Shown: piece by piece, positions 1-9,038 of the stretch
How the letters are laid out: every line of letters starts with the position of its first letter
Numbering within the stretch: position 1 is the stretch's first letter
Assembly: GCF_000942395.1 (NCBI RefSeq)
Contig: NZ_LN812103.1
Location: 313,393-377,392 of the forward strand
Direction of reading: 5' to 3'
Length of the DNA: 64,000 bases
Source of the DNA: Risungbinella massiliensis
GTDB lineage: Bacteria > Bacillota > Bacilli > Thermoactinomycetales > Thermoactinomycetaceae
The notes under the pieces: model-generated
What the model was told of the DNA's origin: nothing
The model's database searches: none
Seen by the model: the letters and a program-made list of their open reading frames with translations, nothing else
Program-made: the position numbers and the translations under genes

Positions 1-72
1 TTAATTGAATCGTATCAGGAAATTTATCAGCCCACTATTAATGAAATTGGCAGGAGGGATTACTTTTGGTAA
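1..72 (+). CDS. possible 3' end of a gene cut by the window edge
   Basis: Frame 1 is open from the first base for 23 codons and stops with TAA at 70-72; the other two forward frames stop almost at once. The tail ends in residues RRDYFW. The piece is too short to recognise, and an open frame of this length can occur by chance. Confidence 0.2.
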   Translation, partial: LIESYQEIYQPTINEIGRRDYFW

Positions 73-107
73 AGTCAAAATATATACTCAATAATAGAGG
101 AGCATAA

Positions 108-317
108 ATGAAAAATAAAATAAAACTACAAATAATAGGATTAGTAAGAGGGCATATTCTTGCTTGTATCTTATTTACCGTTACTTACTATTCCCTCTGT
201 CAATACTGGGGATTGGAAATAAGATTATACCAAAGGGAAAAAGCTTTTTGCTTTGGGGTTCCAAAGCAAAAAGCTTTTGTTATTAACATGAGATTTGGTT
301 TAAACTTTTGGACCTGA
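108..317 (+). CDS. small hypothetical protein, possibly a truncated remnant
   Basis: The ATG at 108 follows a good Shine-Dalgarno (AGAGGAG at 96-102). The 69-residue product has a basic start and one hydrophobic stretch at about residues 9-30, so it could be a small membrane peptide. The 3' half reads straight through the hairpin that terminates pckA and into the end of pckA on the other strand, so the native gene may once have ended earlier or been truncated. No family is recognised. Confidence 0.25.
   Translation: MKNKIKLQIIGLVRGHILACILFTVTYYSLCQYWGLEIRLYQREKAFCFGVPKQKAFVINMRFGLNFWT
238..279 (-). terminator. terminator of pckA
   Basis: A perfect 18-bp stem (239-256 with 261-278) closes a GGTT loop. 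On the minus strand it lies just after the pckA stop and is followed by a T-rich stretch. Confidence 0.75.
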
Positions 318-1874
318 TTCTTGAACTTCTGCCGATACTCCTTGGAACTTCGAAAAGTTTTCTTGGAAGCGCTTGGCTAATTCTTTCGCTTTTTGATCAT
401 AGGCAGCTTGATCTTCCCAAGTATTGCGTGGTTGTAGCAACTCGCTAGGAACATTTGGACACTCGTTCGGGATATGAAGTCCAAAGATCGGGTCTTGTGT
501 ATAAGGGACCTCTTTTAATTCTCCGGCGATGGCAGCAGATACCATAGCACGGGTGTGTTTTAGGTTCATTCGGTTGCCTACTCCATAGGCACCACCTGTC
601 CATCCAGTGTTGACGAGATAGACTTGAACGTCGTGTTCCACCATCTTCTTCCCTAGCATTTCTGCGTAAACATGTGCTGGTCTTGGTAAGAATGGAGCAC
701 CAAAACAGGTAGAGAAAGTAGCTTCAGGCTCTGTAACGCCACGTTCGGTACCAGCAAGTTTACTAGTGTATCCAGAGAGGAAATGATACATTGCTTGTTC
801 TTTGGTTAGTCTAGAGATCGGAGGTAATACTCCAAAAGCATCTGCGGTCAGGAACAAGATCACATTAGGATGACCAGATGTGCCAGGTATAACGGCATTT
901 GGGATATAATCGATTGGATAAGCAGCTCTGGTATTTTCCGTCAAGGAGCCATCTGCATAGTTTGGAACCCGGTTTTCATCGAGGGCTACATTTTCTAGGA
1001 CAGATCCAAAACGGACAGCTTGCCAGATTTGTGGTTCCTTCTCTTGAGTAAGTCCGATACATTTGGCATAACAGCCACCTTCAAAGTTAAAGACACCATT
1101 TTCGGACCAGCCATGCTCGTCATCTCCGATTAATTGACGATTAGGATCAGCAGAGAGAGTAGTTTTTCCAGTACCAGAAAGTCCAAAGAAAAGCGACACA
1201 TCTCCTTTTTCTCCTACATTGGCGGAGCAGTGCATAGGAAGTACATTACGATCTGGAAGTAGATAGTTAAGTACACTAAAAATTGATTTTTTCATTTCAC
1301 CAGCGTAGTGTGTTCCCGCAATTACTACTACTTTTCGTTCAAAGCTGATTCCAATAAAGGTTTTGGAGCGTACCCCGTCTTGTTCTGGATCAACTTGGAA
1401 ATTAGGAACATTGATTACAGTGAACTCTGCTTGGTAGTTGGTTAGCTCCTCTTTGCTAGGACGAATGAAAAGTTGACGAACAAATAAGTTATGCCAAGCA
1501 TATTCTGTAAGAACTCGTACTGGTAGACGATAACTTGGATCTGCACCTGCAAAACCATCAAACACAAAGAGTTCTTTTTCACGTAGATATTGTTCTAGCC
1601 GTGCGTAAATCTTTTCAAATTTCTCTATTTCGAGTGGTTGATTAACTGCTCCCCAGTCGATCTGATCTTGGATATTCTCTTCCACTGTTAGGTAACGATC
1701 TTTGGGAGAACGACCTGTAAATTCGCCTGTCGTTGCACGTAGAGCACCTTCGCTAGTCAAGGTCGCTTCTTTACGGGTTACCGCCTCTTCGACTAATTGC
1801 GCAACAGATAAGTTTTGATGTAGGGTTCCTTTTAGCTCCAGTGTAGTAGCTAGAGGCCGTAGTACCATGCTCAT
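300..1874 (-). CDS. pckA: phosphoenolpyruvate carboxykinase (ATP)
   Basis: Converts oxaloacetate plus ATP to phosphoenolpyruvate, CO2 and ADP, the first committed step of gluconeogenesis, in the cytosol. The 524 residues match the usual length of ATP-type enzymes. The kinase-1a P-loop [12 protein letters not shown] starts at residue 231 and the metal-binding GDDEHGW follows at about 250; the substrate-side motif [10 protein letters not shown] is at 51-60. An AAGGATGG Shine-Dalgarno precedes the ATG; a second in-frame ATG two codons later is possible. It is monocistronic, reads away from the stress gene at 2222, and ends in a strong hairpin. A CcpN-like site overlaps its likely -10 box. Confidence 0.97.
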   Translation of the reverse strand: MSMVLRPLATTLELKGTLHQNLSVAQLVEEAVTRKEATLTSEGALRATTGEFTGRSPKDRYLTVEENIQDQIDWGAVNQPLEIEKFEKIYARLEQYLREKELFVFDGFAGADPSYRLPVRVLTEYAWHNLFVRQLFIRPSKEELTNYQAEFTVINVPNFQVDPEQDGVRSKTFIGISFERKVVVIAGTHYAGEMKKSIFSVLNYLLPDRNVLPMHCSANVGEKGDVSLFFGLSGTGKTTLSADPNRQLIGDDEHGWSENGVFNFEGGCYAKCIGLTQEKEPQIWQAVRFGSVLENVALDENRVPNYADGSLTENTRAAYPIDYIPNAVIPGTSGHPNVILFLTADAFGVLPPISRLTKEQAMYHFLSGYTSKLAGTERGVTEPEATFSTCFGAPFLPRPAHVYAEMLGKKMVEHDVQVYLVNTGWTGGAYGVGNRMNLKHTRAMVSAAIAGELKEVPYTQDPIFGLHIPNECPNVPSELLQPRNTWEDQAAYDQKAKELAKRFQENFSKFQGVSAEVQESGPKV

Positions 1875-1952
1875 GAATCAACCATCCTTTATTTTGAGAT
1901 TTAACATATTTTGGATTAGGTAAAATGAATGTGATATATTAATTACATCAAA

Positions 1953-1963
1953 AGTATAACATA
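1953..1963 (-). promoter_or_regulatory. CcpN-like operator over the pckA -10 region
   Basis: Read on the minus strand, the site is TATGTTATACT, an exact fit to the Bacillus CcpN consensus TRTGHYATAYW. Its last six bases form a plausible -10 (TATACT) about 80 bases before the pckA start. A second site with 9 of 11 matches lies at 1927-1937 on the plus strand. CcpN represses pckA and gapB during glycolysis in B. subtilis; its action here is inferred from the match. Confidence 0.55.
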
Positions 1964-2159
1964 TTTAAAAGGATATGTACCATGTTTTTCCCATGTGCTG
2001 GATAAAAGGAAAAAAAGGCTATGAAATAGTAGGGAAACAAGAGATTAAAGTATAATTTTATATAAAATGGTTCTTCTAACTTTTGGTATGTTTGGATGAA
2101 TGAGTTGCAAAAGTTGTTAATATATTAGGATTATCAGGGGTTTGTAGAAACTACTATGA

Positions 2160-2188
2160 TTGACAAGGTCAAGGAATAGTGGTATCTT
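2160..2188 (+). promoter_or_regulatory. sigma-A promoter of the S1-domain gene
   Basis: TTGACA at 2160-2165 and TATCTT at 2183-2188 are separated by exactly 17 bases. They lie about 35 bases before the start codon of the downstream gene. Confidence 0.7.
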
Positions 2189-2221
2189 CGAACAGAATGA
2201 ATTACACGTGGGAGTGTTAGG

Positions 2222-2623
2222 ATGAGCGAGTTAAAGGAAGGGACCGTCGTAACAGGAGAAGTGATTTCCGTTAAGCCATTCGGGGCTTTCGTCAAACTAG
2301 AATCAGGTGAGACTGGTTTGGTTCACATCTCCCAAATCTCTACTAAATATGTAGAAAAAGTCGAAGATGTCCTTCAAGTAGGTACTAATGTAAAAGCGAA
2401 GGTGCTTTCCATTGATCCATCGGGTAAGATTTCTTTATCCATGAAAGCGCTGATGAGCGAAGAGCGCCCACAACGTGAGCGTAGAGGCGGTGGAGATCGT
2501 CGTGGCGGTGGTCGCGGTGGCAACAAAAATCCCGGTGACTTTGAAGACATGATGAAAAAGTGGATGAAAAGTTCGGAGGAACGTCTCAGCGCACTCGCAG
2601 CGAAACAGAAGAAAAACCGCTAA
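2222..2623 (+). CDS. yugI: S1 RNA-binding general stress protein (YugI/GSP13-like)
   Basis: A 133-residue protein with one S1 OB-fold domain at about residues 5-75 (GTVVTGEVISVKPFGAFV start, GLVHISQIS core) followed by an Arg/Gly-rich stretch at 82-102 that probably helps RNA binding. This is the architecture of B. subtilis YugI (general stress protein 13) and of the CvfD regulators of streptococci, which associate with ribosomes or RNA. GGAG at 2211-2214 sets the ATG start. The gene is alone between its own promoter and a two-way terminator. Confidence 0.88.
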   Translation: MSELKEGTVVTGEVISVKPFGAFVKLESGETGLVHISQISTKYVEKVEDVLQVGTNVKAKVLSIDPSGKISLSMKALMSEERPQRERRGGGDRRGGGRGGNKNPGDFEDMMKKWMKSSEERLSALAAKQKKNR

Positions 2624-2655
2624 ATGGGACAGTTCTCCTTTTCGCATAGATGAAC

Positions 2656-2700
2656 AAAAAGCCTCTCTTTTACCGGGAACGGTAGGAGAGGCTTTTTGTT
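2656..2700. terminator. bidirectional terminator between yugI and mnmM
   Basis: AAAAAGCCTCTC pairs with GAGAGGCTTTTT, with T-runs on both strands. The convergent mnmM stop codon lies inside the hairpin, so the last codons of mnmM are part of it. Confidence 0.85.
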
Positions 2701-3305
2701 GTAGTCTCATCTGTTCGTTTTTCGATCGTCAGTAGTGATGGAGCAGAGGGACGGTTCCAGATTTGATACCAAGAAACAAAGTAATGATAGGAAAGTTGTT
2801 TTGCCCAGAGTAGGACTTGATCTGCCTCATCCTGTCCACCTTCATGCCCTGTATAAATTGCCACTGTCAAAACACCATTTCGATGTAAGAACTCCAAAGA
2901 AGTAGTAAGGGCAGGAATCGTTGTCCCTGCCAAGGTTTTCAGTGAAGTGTCGCAACCAGGTAGATATCCGAGGTTAAACATAATTGCTGTAACTTGCCCT
3001 ACCAGATTCGCTGGAAGAAGGGTATTCATCTTTGCATGATTCCCTAGTATTAATTTGTATTGACCGGATGGGATACCCTGCCCAACTAGTTTTTGTTTCG
3101 TTGCAACAAGTGCCTCCTTTTGTATATCCAGCGCATAGAGCTGACCATTGCCATCAAGTTGGTTTACGAGAAAAAGGCTATCATTGCCATTTCCCATCGT
3201 TCCATCGATTACATAGATCGAAGAACGGGGAGATCGCTTTTTTTGATGAACAATGGCATGTGTGACTATGTCTTTGGCATGTTCCAAGATATTTCGTGAA
3301 ATCAT
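2670..3305 (-). CDS. mnmM: tRNA 5-aminomethyl-2-thiouridine methyltransferase (YtqB family)
   Basis: A class I SAM-dependent methyltransferase of the YtqB family; characterised members (MnmM) methylate nm5s2U to mnm5s2U at the tRNA wobble position. The SAM motif DGTMGNGNDS lies near the N-terminus, and NLGYLPGCD matches the family signature. The start is the ATG at 3305: it overlaps the stop of the upstream gene as ATGA and has GGAGG ten bases upstream. The open frame extends 19 codons further up but has no ribosome site there. The product is 211 residues. The stop sits inside a terminator hairpin. It is translationally coupled to the radical SAM gene before it. Confidence 0.88.
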   Translation of the reverse strand: MISRNILEHAKDIVTHAIVHQKKRSPRSSIYVIDGTMGNGNDSLFLVNQLDGNGQLYALDIQKEALVATKQKLVGQGIPSGQYKLILGNHAKMNTLLPANLVGQVTAIMFNLGYLPGCDTSLKTLAGTTIPALTTSLEFLHRNGVLTVAIYTGHEGGQDEADQVLLWAKQLSYHYFVSWYQIWNRPSAPSLLTIEKRTDETTTKSLSYRSR

Positions 3306-4291
3306 CGAATAAAGGCCTCCAACTGAGCACGATTTCTCACTACTGCTCGTTTTCCTTGCCAAGAGTTTCGGAGTTTCATCTCTTTATCGATTCCATTGAG
3401 AACATCCCATTTGTTGGTGCTCCACATAGGGCCAACAAGTAGATTTGGCGGTCCGTCTCCTGTAATTCGCTGAATGATCACATCAGGTGGGAGCATTTCC
3501 AGAGAATCACAGACAAGTTTTACATATTGATCCCGATCGAGGAATTCTAATAATCCTTCCTCAAATTGTTTCATCATGGGTGTCTTTTTGAGTAGGTGTA
3601 ATAGGTGGATCTTAATCCCTTGTATATCCATATGAGCACAGGCTTCCACCGTTTCGAGCATCATCTGTTCGGTCTCCTGTGGTAGCCCATGGATAATATG
3701 AACACATGTATTGATTCCGTGTTTGCGCAGTTTATCTACCCCATCTACAAAACATTGGAAGTCATGAGCTCGATTGATGAGATCGGATGTTTTTTCGTGG
3801 ATTGTCTGTAGACCAAGCTCTACCCAAAGATAGGTACGTTGGTTTAGTTCGGCAAGGTACTCTACTACATCATCTGGAAGACAATCGGGTCTTGTAGCAA
3901 TGGAGAGCCCAACCACTCCTTCTTGTTCCAGAATTGCTTCATACATCTGGCGTAGCTCTTCAACTGGTGCATAGGTGTTGCTAAAAGCTTGGAAATATCC
4001 GAGATATTGGGCTTCGGGCCATTTTTGATGCATGCGGGTTTTTATGTCGTGGAACTGCTTGACCAAATCGTCACGACGTCTACCAGCAAAGTCACCTGAA
4101 CCTCTAGGGCTACAAAATGTGCAGCCTCCTGTCGTTATGTTTCCATCGCGGTTTGGACAGGAGAAGCCCCCATCGAGTGCAACTTTAAACACTTTTTGTG
4201 AGAAAACAGATCGTAAATGATAATTCCATGTATGATAGCGCTTTTCATTCCATAAGCGCAGGGTATCAAAAGTTTGGGTTTGATTTAGCAT
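3302..4291 (-). CDS. mnmL: radical SAM protein, TIGR01212 family (YtqA-like)
   Basis: The product has 329 residues with an iron-sulfur motif C-x11-C-x2-C (Cys45, Cys57, Cys60 from the chosen start), which is typical of the TIGR01212/YtqA family rather than the common CX3CX2C. YtqA has been proposed to act with YtqB in the last steps of mnm5s2U synthesis in Gram-positive bacteria that lack MnmC, hence the name MnmL. The ATG at 4291 follows AGAGGA; about 50 upstream in-frame codons have no ribosome site and are excluded. The 4-base overlap with mnmM supports joint function. Confidence 0.85.
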   Translation of the reverse strand: MLNQTQTFDTLRLWNEKRYHTWNYHLRSVFSQKVFKVALDGGFSCPNRDGNITTGGCTFCSPRGSGDFAGRRRDDLVKQFHDIKTRMHQKWPEAQYLGYFQAFSNTYAPVEELRQMYEAILEQEGVVGLSIATRPDCLPDDVVEYLAELNQRTYLWVELGLQTIHEKTSDLINRAHDFQCFVDGVDKLRKHGINTCVHIIHGLPQETEQMMLETVEACAHMDIQGIKIHLLHLLKKTPMMKQFEEGLLEFLDRDQYVKLVCDSLEMLPPDVIIQRITGDGPPNLLVGPMWSTNKWDVLNGIDKEMKLRNSWQGKRAVVRNRAQLEAFIR

Positions 4292-4498
4292 AGGTAGTTC
4301 CTCTCTTTCTCTTGATCTCATTATATATGATCTTTCAGAGCAGCCAAAAGGAGTAGAGGAGTAGTATTTTGGACATGTTCGGATTGATCTCCTTTTTATA
4401 AAATAGAATAGAGAATCTCTTTTAGATGAAAAGAATGGAACCAACGGTTATTCAGCATAAAAAGTTTGCACTATTCTATTTAAGGGGGATGATATGTC

Positions 4499-5344
4499 AT
4501 GTTCCGCAAAAATTTGTACGTATGGGGAATCGGAGTCGTATTACTAGCAGGATGTTCTTTGCTACCTGCTGAAAAGGAGACCAAGGCACCTGTTCCAGTG
4601 AAACATATAGTTGTAATACCCGAACCGCCAAAAGATCTCTCAGCATTTGGGAGATTAAAATCGTCGATTGAAGCTACCAAAAAAGAGCTAGGATATCACT
4701 ACGAGATAAAAGGAACGCAAGTGTATAAAGACAACCCTAATAGTCCTGTCACGTTCCAATCGACGGGCGTAGAAACTTTTACTCCGTATACACAACAGTT
4801 CGAACTGCAATACAGTGGGTTGCGGGAAAAAATATGGACAGTTGGAGAGACTACTTATACTCAATCCAATACGGGAAAAATAGAAAAGATGCCATATGTC
4901 CAAGGCGATGCACACGGTTCTCCAACGGAAATCATTCGACGCTTACAACTAATGAGTGATCATATACAAAGTGGGACTGTTCCCAAGGAAGTAGTACAGA
5001 TGAAGGAAGAGGGAGAAAGTATCGAGCTTACGATCCAAGCAGATCAAGTAGCTTCTCTTCGAGAGATGATCGAAGGGATAGAACGAAAACGATCGAAGAT
5101 AGATCCACCAGAAGTTCAAGTAGAAAAAACAGAGGTGAAGCAATATCAAGTAAAAATATGGATTTCAAAACAGTCAGAGAAAATAGAACGTCTCTCGGTT
5201 TTGCAGGAGTTATACACACCATCTACCTATGGACCGATCTCGTTTACACAGACTACAGAAGTGACAGTAAAAGAGCCTTTTGTAGGTTCTATTCAAGTAC
5301 CTGCCGAGATTCAAACACAAGCAAAGTCGGTTACAGCGAACTAA
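4499..5344 (+). CDS. hypothetical lipoprotein
   Basis: A 281-residue secreted lipoprotein: basic start, hydrophobic core and lipobox LLAGC with Cys19 as the lipidated residue, so it should sit on the outer face of the membrane. The mature part is rich in beta-type, polar sequence (repeated T/Q/V strands). This recalls LolA-like or DUF6612-type lipoproteins, but I cannot assign a family. AAGGGGG at 4481-4487 serves the ATG. It is a single gene reading away from mnmL. Confidence 0.7.
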   Translation: MFRKNLYVWGIGVVLLAGCSLLPAEKETKAPVPVKHIVVIPEPPKDLSAFGRLKSSIEATKKELGYHYEIKGTQVYKDNPNSPVTFQSTGVETFTPYTQQFELQYSGLREKIWTVGETTYTQSNTGKIEKMPYVQGDAHGSPTEIIRRLQLMSDHIQSGTVPKEVVQMKEEGESIELTIQADQVASLREMIEGIERKRSKIDPPEVQVEKTEVKQYQVKIWISKQSEKIERLSVLQELYTPSTYGPISFTQTTEVTVKEPFVGSIQVPAEIQTQAKSVTAN

Positions 5345-5362
5345 AAGAAGAAAGTATAAAAA

Positions 5363-5393
5363 AGGCTGATGTCAAATGACATGAGCCTGTTTT
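5363..5393 (+). terminator. terminator after the lipoprotein gene
   Basis: A 12-bp stem with one mismatch (AGGCTGATGTCA with TGACATGAGCCT) is followed by GTTTTG. Confidence 0.5.
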
Positions 5394-5576
5394 GTGATGA
5401 GATATAATAGAAGCATCTTTGGAAGCATTTGAAATTGTTTCTTCTTTAGAAAATACTTGACAGGAGAGCCTGTTTTTGACGAAAGTAGTAAGAGTCATGC
5501 TAACTAGTTTCTTCTATATAATACGAAATAGACTTTGTTGGTAGCATACACTTATCTCAAAAGGCGGTGATTCACT

Positions 5577-6455
5577 GTGTACAAAGTAGCAACAACTCAG
5601 TACGAACTCCAACCTCTCCTATCGATCGAAGAGTTCTGGCATAACATAGAAGTAGATATCCAAGAAGCCGCACACTCCGAAGCAGACTTAATTGTCTTTC
5701 CGGAGTATCTTACGGCCCATTTACTAGCTTTGGAGCCATTGATGACCCATGAACAAGCTTGTCAGTATTTAAATTCATTTACAGAACAATACCTGACCTT
5801 TTTTACAGAGAAGAGCAAACAATATCAGTTGATGATCTTGGCAGGAACTCATATTCACCATATGGCAGGAAAAGGTTTTATCAATGAGGCTTTTCTCTTT
5901 TTCCCAGATGGAACCTTCCGTACCCAACCGAAAGTCCATCTAACACCAGAAGAACAGAAACTTTGGAAACTAGCACCAGGGGAAGAAGTAGAAGTAATCG
6001 ATACCCCAATTGGTCGTGTAGCAATCCTGACTTGTTACGATATTGAGTTTCCGGAGCTATCTCGTATCGTGACAGACCTTGGAGCGGAATTGATCCTATG
6101 TCCTAGCTATACCGATACGATTGCCGGCTACTACCGTGTTCGTCACTGTGCCCAAGCCCGTGCTATTGAGAATCAACGGTTTGTGGTGCTATCTGGAATC
6201 GTGGGTGAACTACCTCATATTCCACAAATTGACACAGGTTATTGTCGTGCAGGTGTCTTTTCCCCATGCGATCATCCATTTCCTGCAGATGGTGTAATTG
6301 CAATCGGAGAAGGCGAAGAGAACCGTCTTGTCATTGCCGAGTTACAGATGGATGAACTCCGTCAGAATTGGGAGTTAGGACAAGTAGCTCCGTTTCGTGA
6401 CCGTAAACCGGAACTTTATGATCGATTGCGTGTTAAAGCAAAACCAAACAGCTGA
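5577..6455 (+). CDS. carbon-nitrogen hydrolase (nitrilase superfamily)
   Basis: A cytosolic amidase-type hydrolase of 292 residues. The catalytic triad is visible: Glu43 in VFPEY, Lys119 in QPKVHLTP and Cys153 in LTCYDIEFPE. The arrangement fits the omega-amidase/YhcX-like branch of the superfamily, but the substrate cannot be told from sequence. The start is GTG at 5577, preceded by AAAGGCGGTGA. It stands alone, without an acetyltransferase fusion of the YhcX type. Confidence 0.85.
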   Translation: MYKVATTQYELQPLLSIEEFWHNIEVDIQEAAHSEADLIVFPEYLTAHLLALEPLMTHEQACQYLNSFTEQYLTFFTEKSKQYQLMILAGTHIHHMAGKGFINEAFLFFPDGTFRTQPKVHLTPEEQKLWKLAPGEEVEVIDTPIGRVAILTCYDIEFPELSRIVTDLGAELILCPSYTDTIAGYYRVRHCAQARAIENQRFVVLSGIVGELPHIPQIDTGYCRAGVFSPCDHPFPADGVIAIGEGEENRLVIAELQMDELRQNWELGQVAPFRDRKPELYDRLRVKAKPNS

Positions 6456-6540
6456 TTACTGAATAAGACCATATCAAAAGAAGAGCAGCTAATCTTTTTT
6501 TGGGATTGATTTAGCTTCTAAGTCATACAAAATGAAAGAG

Positions 6541-6577
6541 AAGTACCACCAACCTTCATTCTAGGTAGGTGGTACTT
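6541..6577 (+). other. hairpin upstream of the first VCBS-like gene
   Basis: AAGTACCACC (6541-6550) pairs with GGTGGTACTT (6568-6577), and the pairing extends through AACC and GGTA-type bases. It is followed by Cs rather than Ts, then by the Shine-Dalgarno of the next gene. It could end the nitrilase transcript or be part of the next leader. Confidence 0.4.
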
Positions 6578-6598
6578 CCCCCATTGGAGTGTATTGAT

Positions 6599-8080
6599 AT
6601 GATGAAAAAAATCATTCTATTTGCACCATTTGTTGTTATTTTAATCTTTGGTCTGCTAATTGCATTTACTAATCTATTTATATTTGAACCTACTTACATG
6701 GATCTACAAAAAGACGCCCAAGAATTTATCCCAAGAGGAGCAAAAATACTCACTCATGAAGAGGGGAAAAATCTTGCGATGTGGGATATGGATGAGGATC
6801 AGATCCAAGAGGGGATAGTTGTCTATGAGCACCCCAAAACGAAGCAACGAGAGGTACTCATTCTGAAGAAGAAAGTAATAGGGTACGATGTGACAAAATT
6901 CCCGATCTCCGGAAAGGATCCAGTGAAAGAGACTTTTTTTCAGGACGTGACAGGAGATCGTAAACCCGAATTGGTGATGAGAGAACAAAAGCCACAGGGC
7001 GAGGAAGGGACAGAAGAAACGCAACCAGAAATGAACCAGAGTGAACGATTAGTGGTATATCAAGTTCAAACCAATCCAAAAGAGGATAAGTTCCAAGTGG
7101 TCACACTAGGAGAGCTTCAAGGGGAACAAGTTCTTTTAACTGATTTAGATAACAATGGAATCAACGAAGCGATTGTCATCGAACAACAAAAAGATGCTGA
7201 ATCATATGGAGAACGTAATTTTATAGCGAAGTTATACCAATCCAAACAAAATCGCTTGGAACTAGTCCAGACGATGGATCTGGGAATGTCTAACTGGCTT
7301 ACGGTTTACTATTCGCCATTAGATAAAACTGGGAGAAAAGGTTTGATATTAGATAAACAAGTAGGAGTTCACTCACAAACTTTTTCTTTAATAGTAATGA
7401 AGGATGGTCAACTGGTAGATACCGCCCAGGATCAGGGTCATGCAGTGGAAATATACAATAACTATCCAAAATCTCCAATGGATATCAATAAAGATGGTAT
7501 TTTAGATATTCCATTCGGAAAACCCGATCATCGGTCGTCTATTCTGCCGCTTTCTAACGCAGAGATGCGATATATTTACGAGTGGCAAAACTTCATAGCA
7601 GATAATCGTTTGGTAGAAGTATCGAGATCCATCTCTGGACATGGTTTTGATTGGATTGTTCCAGAGCAGTGGAAAAATATTTCCATGGATGTTGTAGATT
7701 TTGATACTTCTAGATCACTGGGAACGTCTTTAATTCCTAGCAATCTAGATGAAGGTCCAAGTAGTCCGTTCTTGGTTATCGTTTCTGTGCTGAAAAAAGC
7801 AGACTTAGATAAATATCAGAAAAAAGAAAACAACACTCTTGTGCTAGATGAATTCGAAGATTTTGTATTCGTCGGTCATTATCAAGAAGAGAAAAATATG
7901 GATCATTATCCGAATACGAAAAAGATCATCATCGACCAAGCGGAATTGAAGAAGAACATTGTATTGTGGGAGGAAGAAGAATTAAAGCAAGCTCTAGGTA
8001 GGTTTGATGAGATGTTGGAGTTAAACATTCGATATGGGAATGTCGTTGAAGACGAAGAGCAGGTAAGTAACCACCATTAG
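6599..8080 (+). CDS. membrane-anchored protein with VCBS/FG-GAP-like repeats (paralog 1)
   Basis: A 493-residue protein with one N-terminal membrane segment (about residues 4-25) and a large extracytoplasmic part. Several Asp-rich loops of the DxDxDx or DxNxDG type occur (WDMDEDQ, DLDNNGINEA, DINKDGILDIP), as in calcium-binding FG-GAP/VCBS beta-propeller repeats. The ATG at 6599 follows GGAG at 6586-6589; an upstream in-frame GTG has no ribosome site. It is clearly paralogous to the gene at 9297 along the whole length. Function unknown; a sensor or cell-surface role is a guess. Confidence 0.75.
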   Translation: MMKKIILFAPFVVILIFGLLIAFTNLFIFEPTYMDLQKDAQEFIPRGAKILTHEEGKNLAMWDMDEDQIQEGIVVYEHPKTKQREVLILKKKVIGYDVTKFPISGKDPVKETFFQDVTGDRKPELVMREQKPQGEEGTEETQPEMNQSERLVVYQVQTNPKEDKFQVVTLGELQGEQVLLTDLDNNGINEAIVIEQQKDAESYGERNFIAKLYQSKQNRLELVQTMDLGMSNWLTVYYSPLDKTGRKGLILDKQVGVHSQTFSLIVMKDGQLVDTAQDQGHAVEIYNNYPKSPMDINKDGILDIPFGKPDHRSSILPLSNAEMRYIYEWQNFIADNRLVEVSRSISGHGFDWIVPEQWKNISMDVVDFDTSRSLGTSLIPSNLDEGPSSPFLVIVSVLKKADLDKYQKKENNTLVLDEFEDFVFVGHYQEEKNMDHYPNTKKIIIDQAELKKNIVLWEEEELKQALGRFDEMLELNIRYGNVVEDEEQVSNHH

Positions 8081-8106
8081 AGGTTGTGAATGGTGGATTC
8101 GTTTTT
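8071..8106 (+). terminator. weak terminator overlapping the end of paralog 1
   Basis: CCACCATT (8071-8078) pairs with AATGGTGG (8089-8096), followed by ATTCGTTTTT. The 5' arm overlaps the stop codon. Confidence 0.5.
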
Positions 8107-8127
8107 AAATACTATATATCGAAATGT

Positions 8128-8158
8128 AATCAGAGCTACTAACTTAGTAGCTCTGATT
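8128..8158. terminator. hairpin between paralog 1 and fic
   Basis: A perfect 13-bp stem (8128-8140 with 8146-8158) with a five-base loop lies between two converging genes. The T-runs on either side are weak. Confidence 0.5.
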
Positions 8159-8190
8159 ATCTGTTAGAGATAGATATTTTAGTTTCTAAT

Positions 8191-8832
8191 CTATAATCTT
8201 TCACCATGTTTTTCGCAATTTTGGTAAAAGGTTATGTAGGTTTGATCAGCTTCTTCTTCATTTACAATACAGCCACGTATCACTTCTTTTAAACTGTTGA
8301 TATCACCTGAACTCGATGCTACCGAAGCTTGGAATACTTGTTTGCTAGGAACTCGTGACCAATCTAGCTTATAACCTGCTTGTAACGCTAGACAGCGTAT
8401 GAACTCTCTTTGTGATCGCCCATTCCCTTCACGAAATGGATGTAGCATATTGATCTCGGCCATATAAAAAGCAGCCCGTTTTGAAAAGTCCTCTAAAGGT
8501 AGACCTTGTAAGCATTTTTCACGGTGTAATGACCCAAAAATATCATGGGCTACATCTTGCAAATAGATAGTTCTAGCAAACCAAGTATTTTGTTTTGCGA
8601 TATCCACTTCGCGCAATGCACCAGCCCACTCATATATATCTTGAAAGATAAATTGATGTATCTGTTGAAGGTGTTCTAAATTGAATTTACCGTAGATAGG
8701 AGATTTTTGTAGTTGGGCTAAGCGCTTTAATGTATAGAGTGCCTCCATTGTGAACAACTCTGTGTACTCTCTCATATGAAATTCATTGATCAAAACGTCA
8801 CTGTTTGGATATGAGTAGGATTTAGGAGCCAT
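8191..8832 (-). CDS. Fic family AMP-transferase (toxin of a Fic/antitoxin module)
   Basis: Fic enzymes transfer AMP (or other nucleotide parts) to hydroxyl side chains of target proteins. The 213-residue protein carries an intact Fic motif, HPFREGNGRSQR at residues 131-142, with the catalytic His and the anion-binding GNGR. The length and the separate upstream antitoxin mark it as a class I, VbhT/FicT-type toxin; a target is not evident. Its start ATG overlaps the antitoxin stop by one base (TAATG), so the two are translationally coupled. Confidence 0.9.
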   Translation of the reverse strand: MAPKSYSYPNSDVLINEFHMREYTELFTMEALYTLKRLAQLQKSPIYGKFNLEHLQQIHQFIFQDIYEWAGALREVDIAKQNTWFARTIYLQDVAHDIFGSLHREKCLQGLPLEDFSKRAAFYMAEINMLHPFREGNGRSQREFIRCLALQAGYKLDWSRVPSKQVFQASVASSSGDINSLKEVIRGCIVNEEEADQTYITFYQNCEKHGERL

Positions 8833-9038
8833 TAGCGATCTCCTTTGGGTTTGATCGATGCTTTTTTGGCCAGTTCGATAGCACGGATATGAAAATCTTG
8901 ATCATCTAGTTCTCCAAGTAAATTGGCTTTTACAAGGTCTTCTTCTTCTCTTGTTAGTTCAATGCCCTCTATCGCTAAATTGGCTTTTGCTTCTCTTAGT
9001 AGTTGTTCTAAATTTTCTGAGGTAAATTTGTTTGTCAT
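8832..9038 (-). CDS. VbhA-like antitoxin of the Fic module
   Basis: A 68-residue acidic helical protein directly upstream of fic. The VbhA/FicA inhibitory motif is (S/T)xxxE(G/N), whose Glu blocks the ATP site. Here the matching stretch is NLAIEG (residues 20-25), keeping Glu24 and Gly25 but with Asn in place of Ser/Thr. The start ATG at 9038 follows GGAGAGG; the longer frame upstream lacks a ribosome site. The order antitoxin-toxin and the one-base overlap support the call. Confidence 0.82.
   Translation of the reverse strand: MTNKFTSENLEQLLREAKANLAIEGIELTREEEDLVKANLLGELDDQDFHIRAIELAKKASIKPKGDR

Larger units (their letters stand above)
1875..2221. other. divergent promoter region between pckA and the S1 stress gene
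   Basis: This 347-base gap holds the CcpN-like pckA promoter on the left and a sigma-A type promoter for the S1 gene on the right. It is AT-rich, and I see no small gene or structured RNA in it. Confidence 0.6.
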
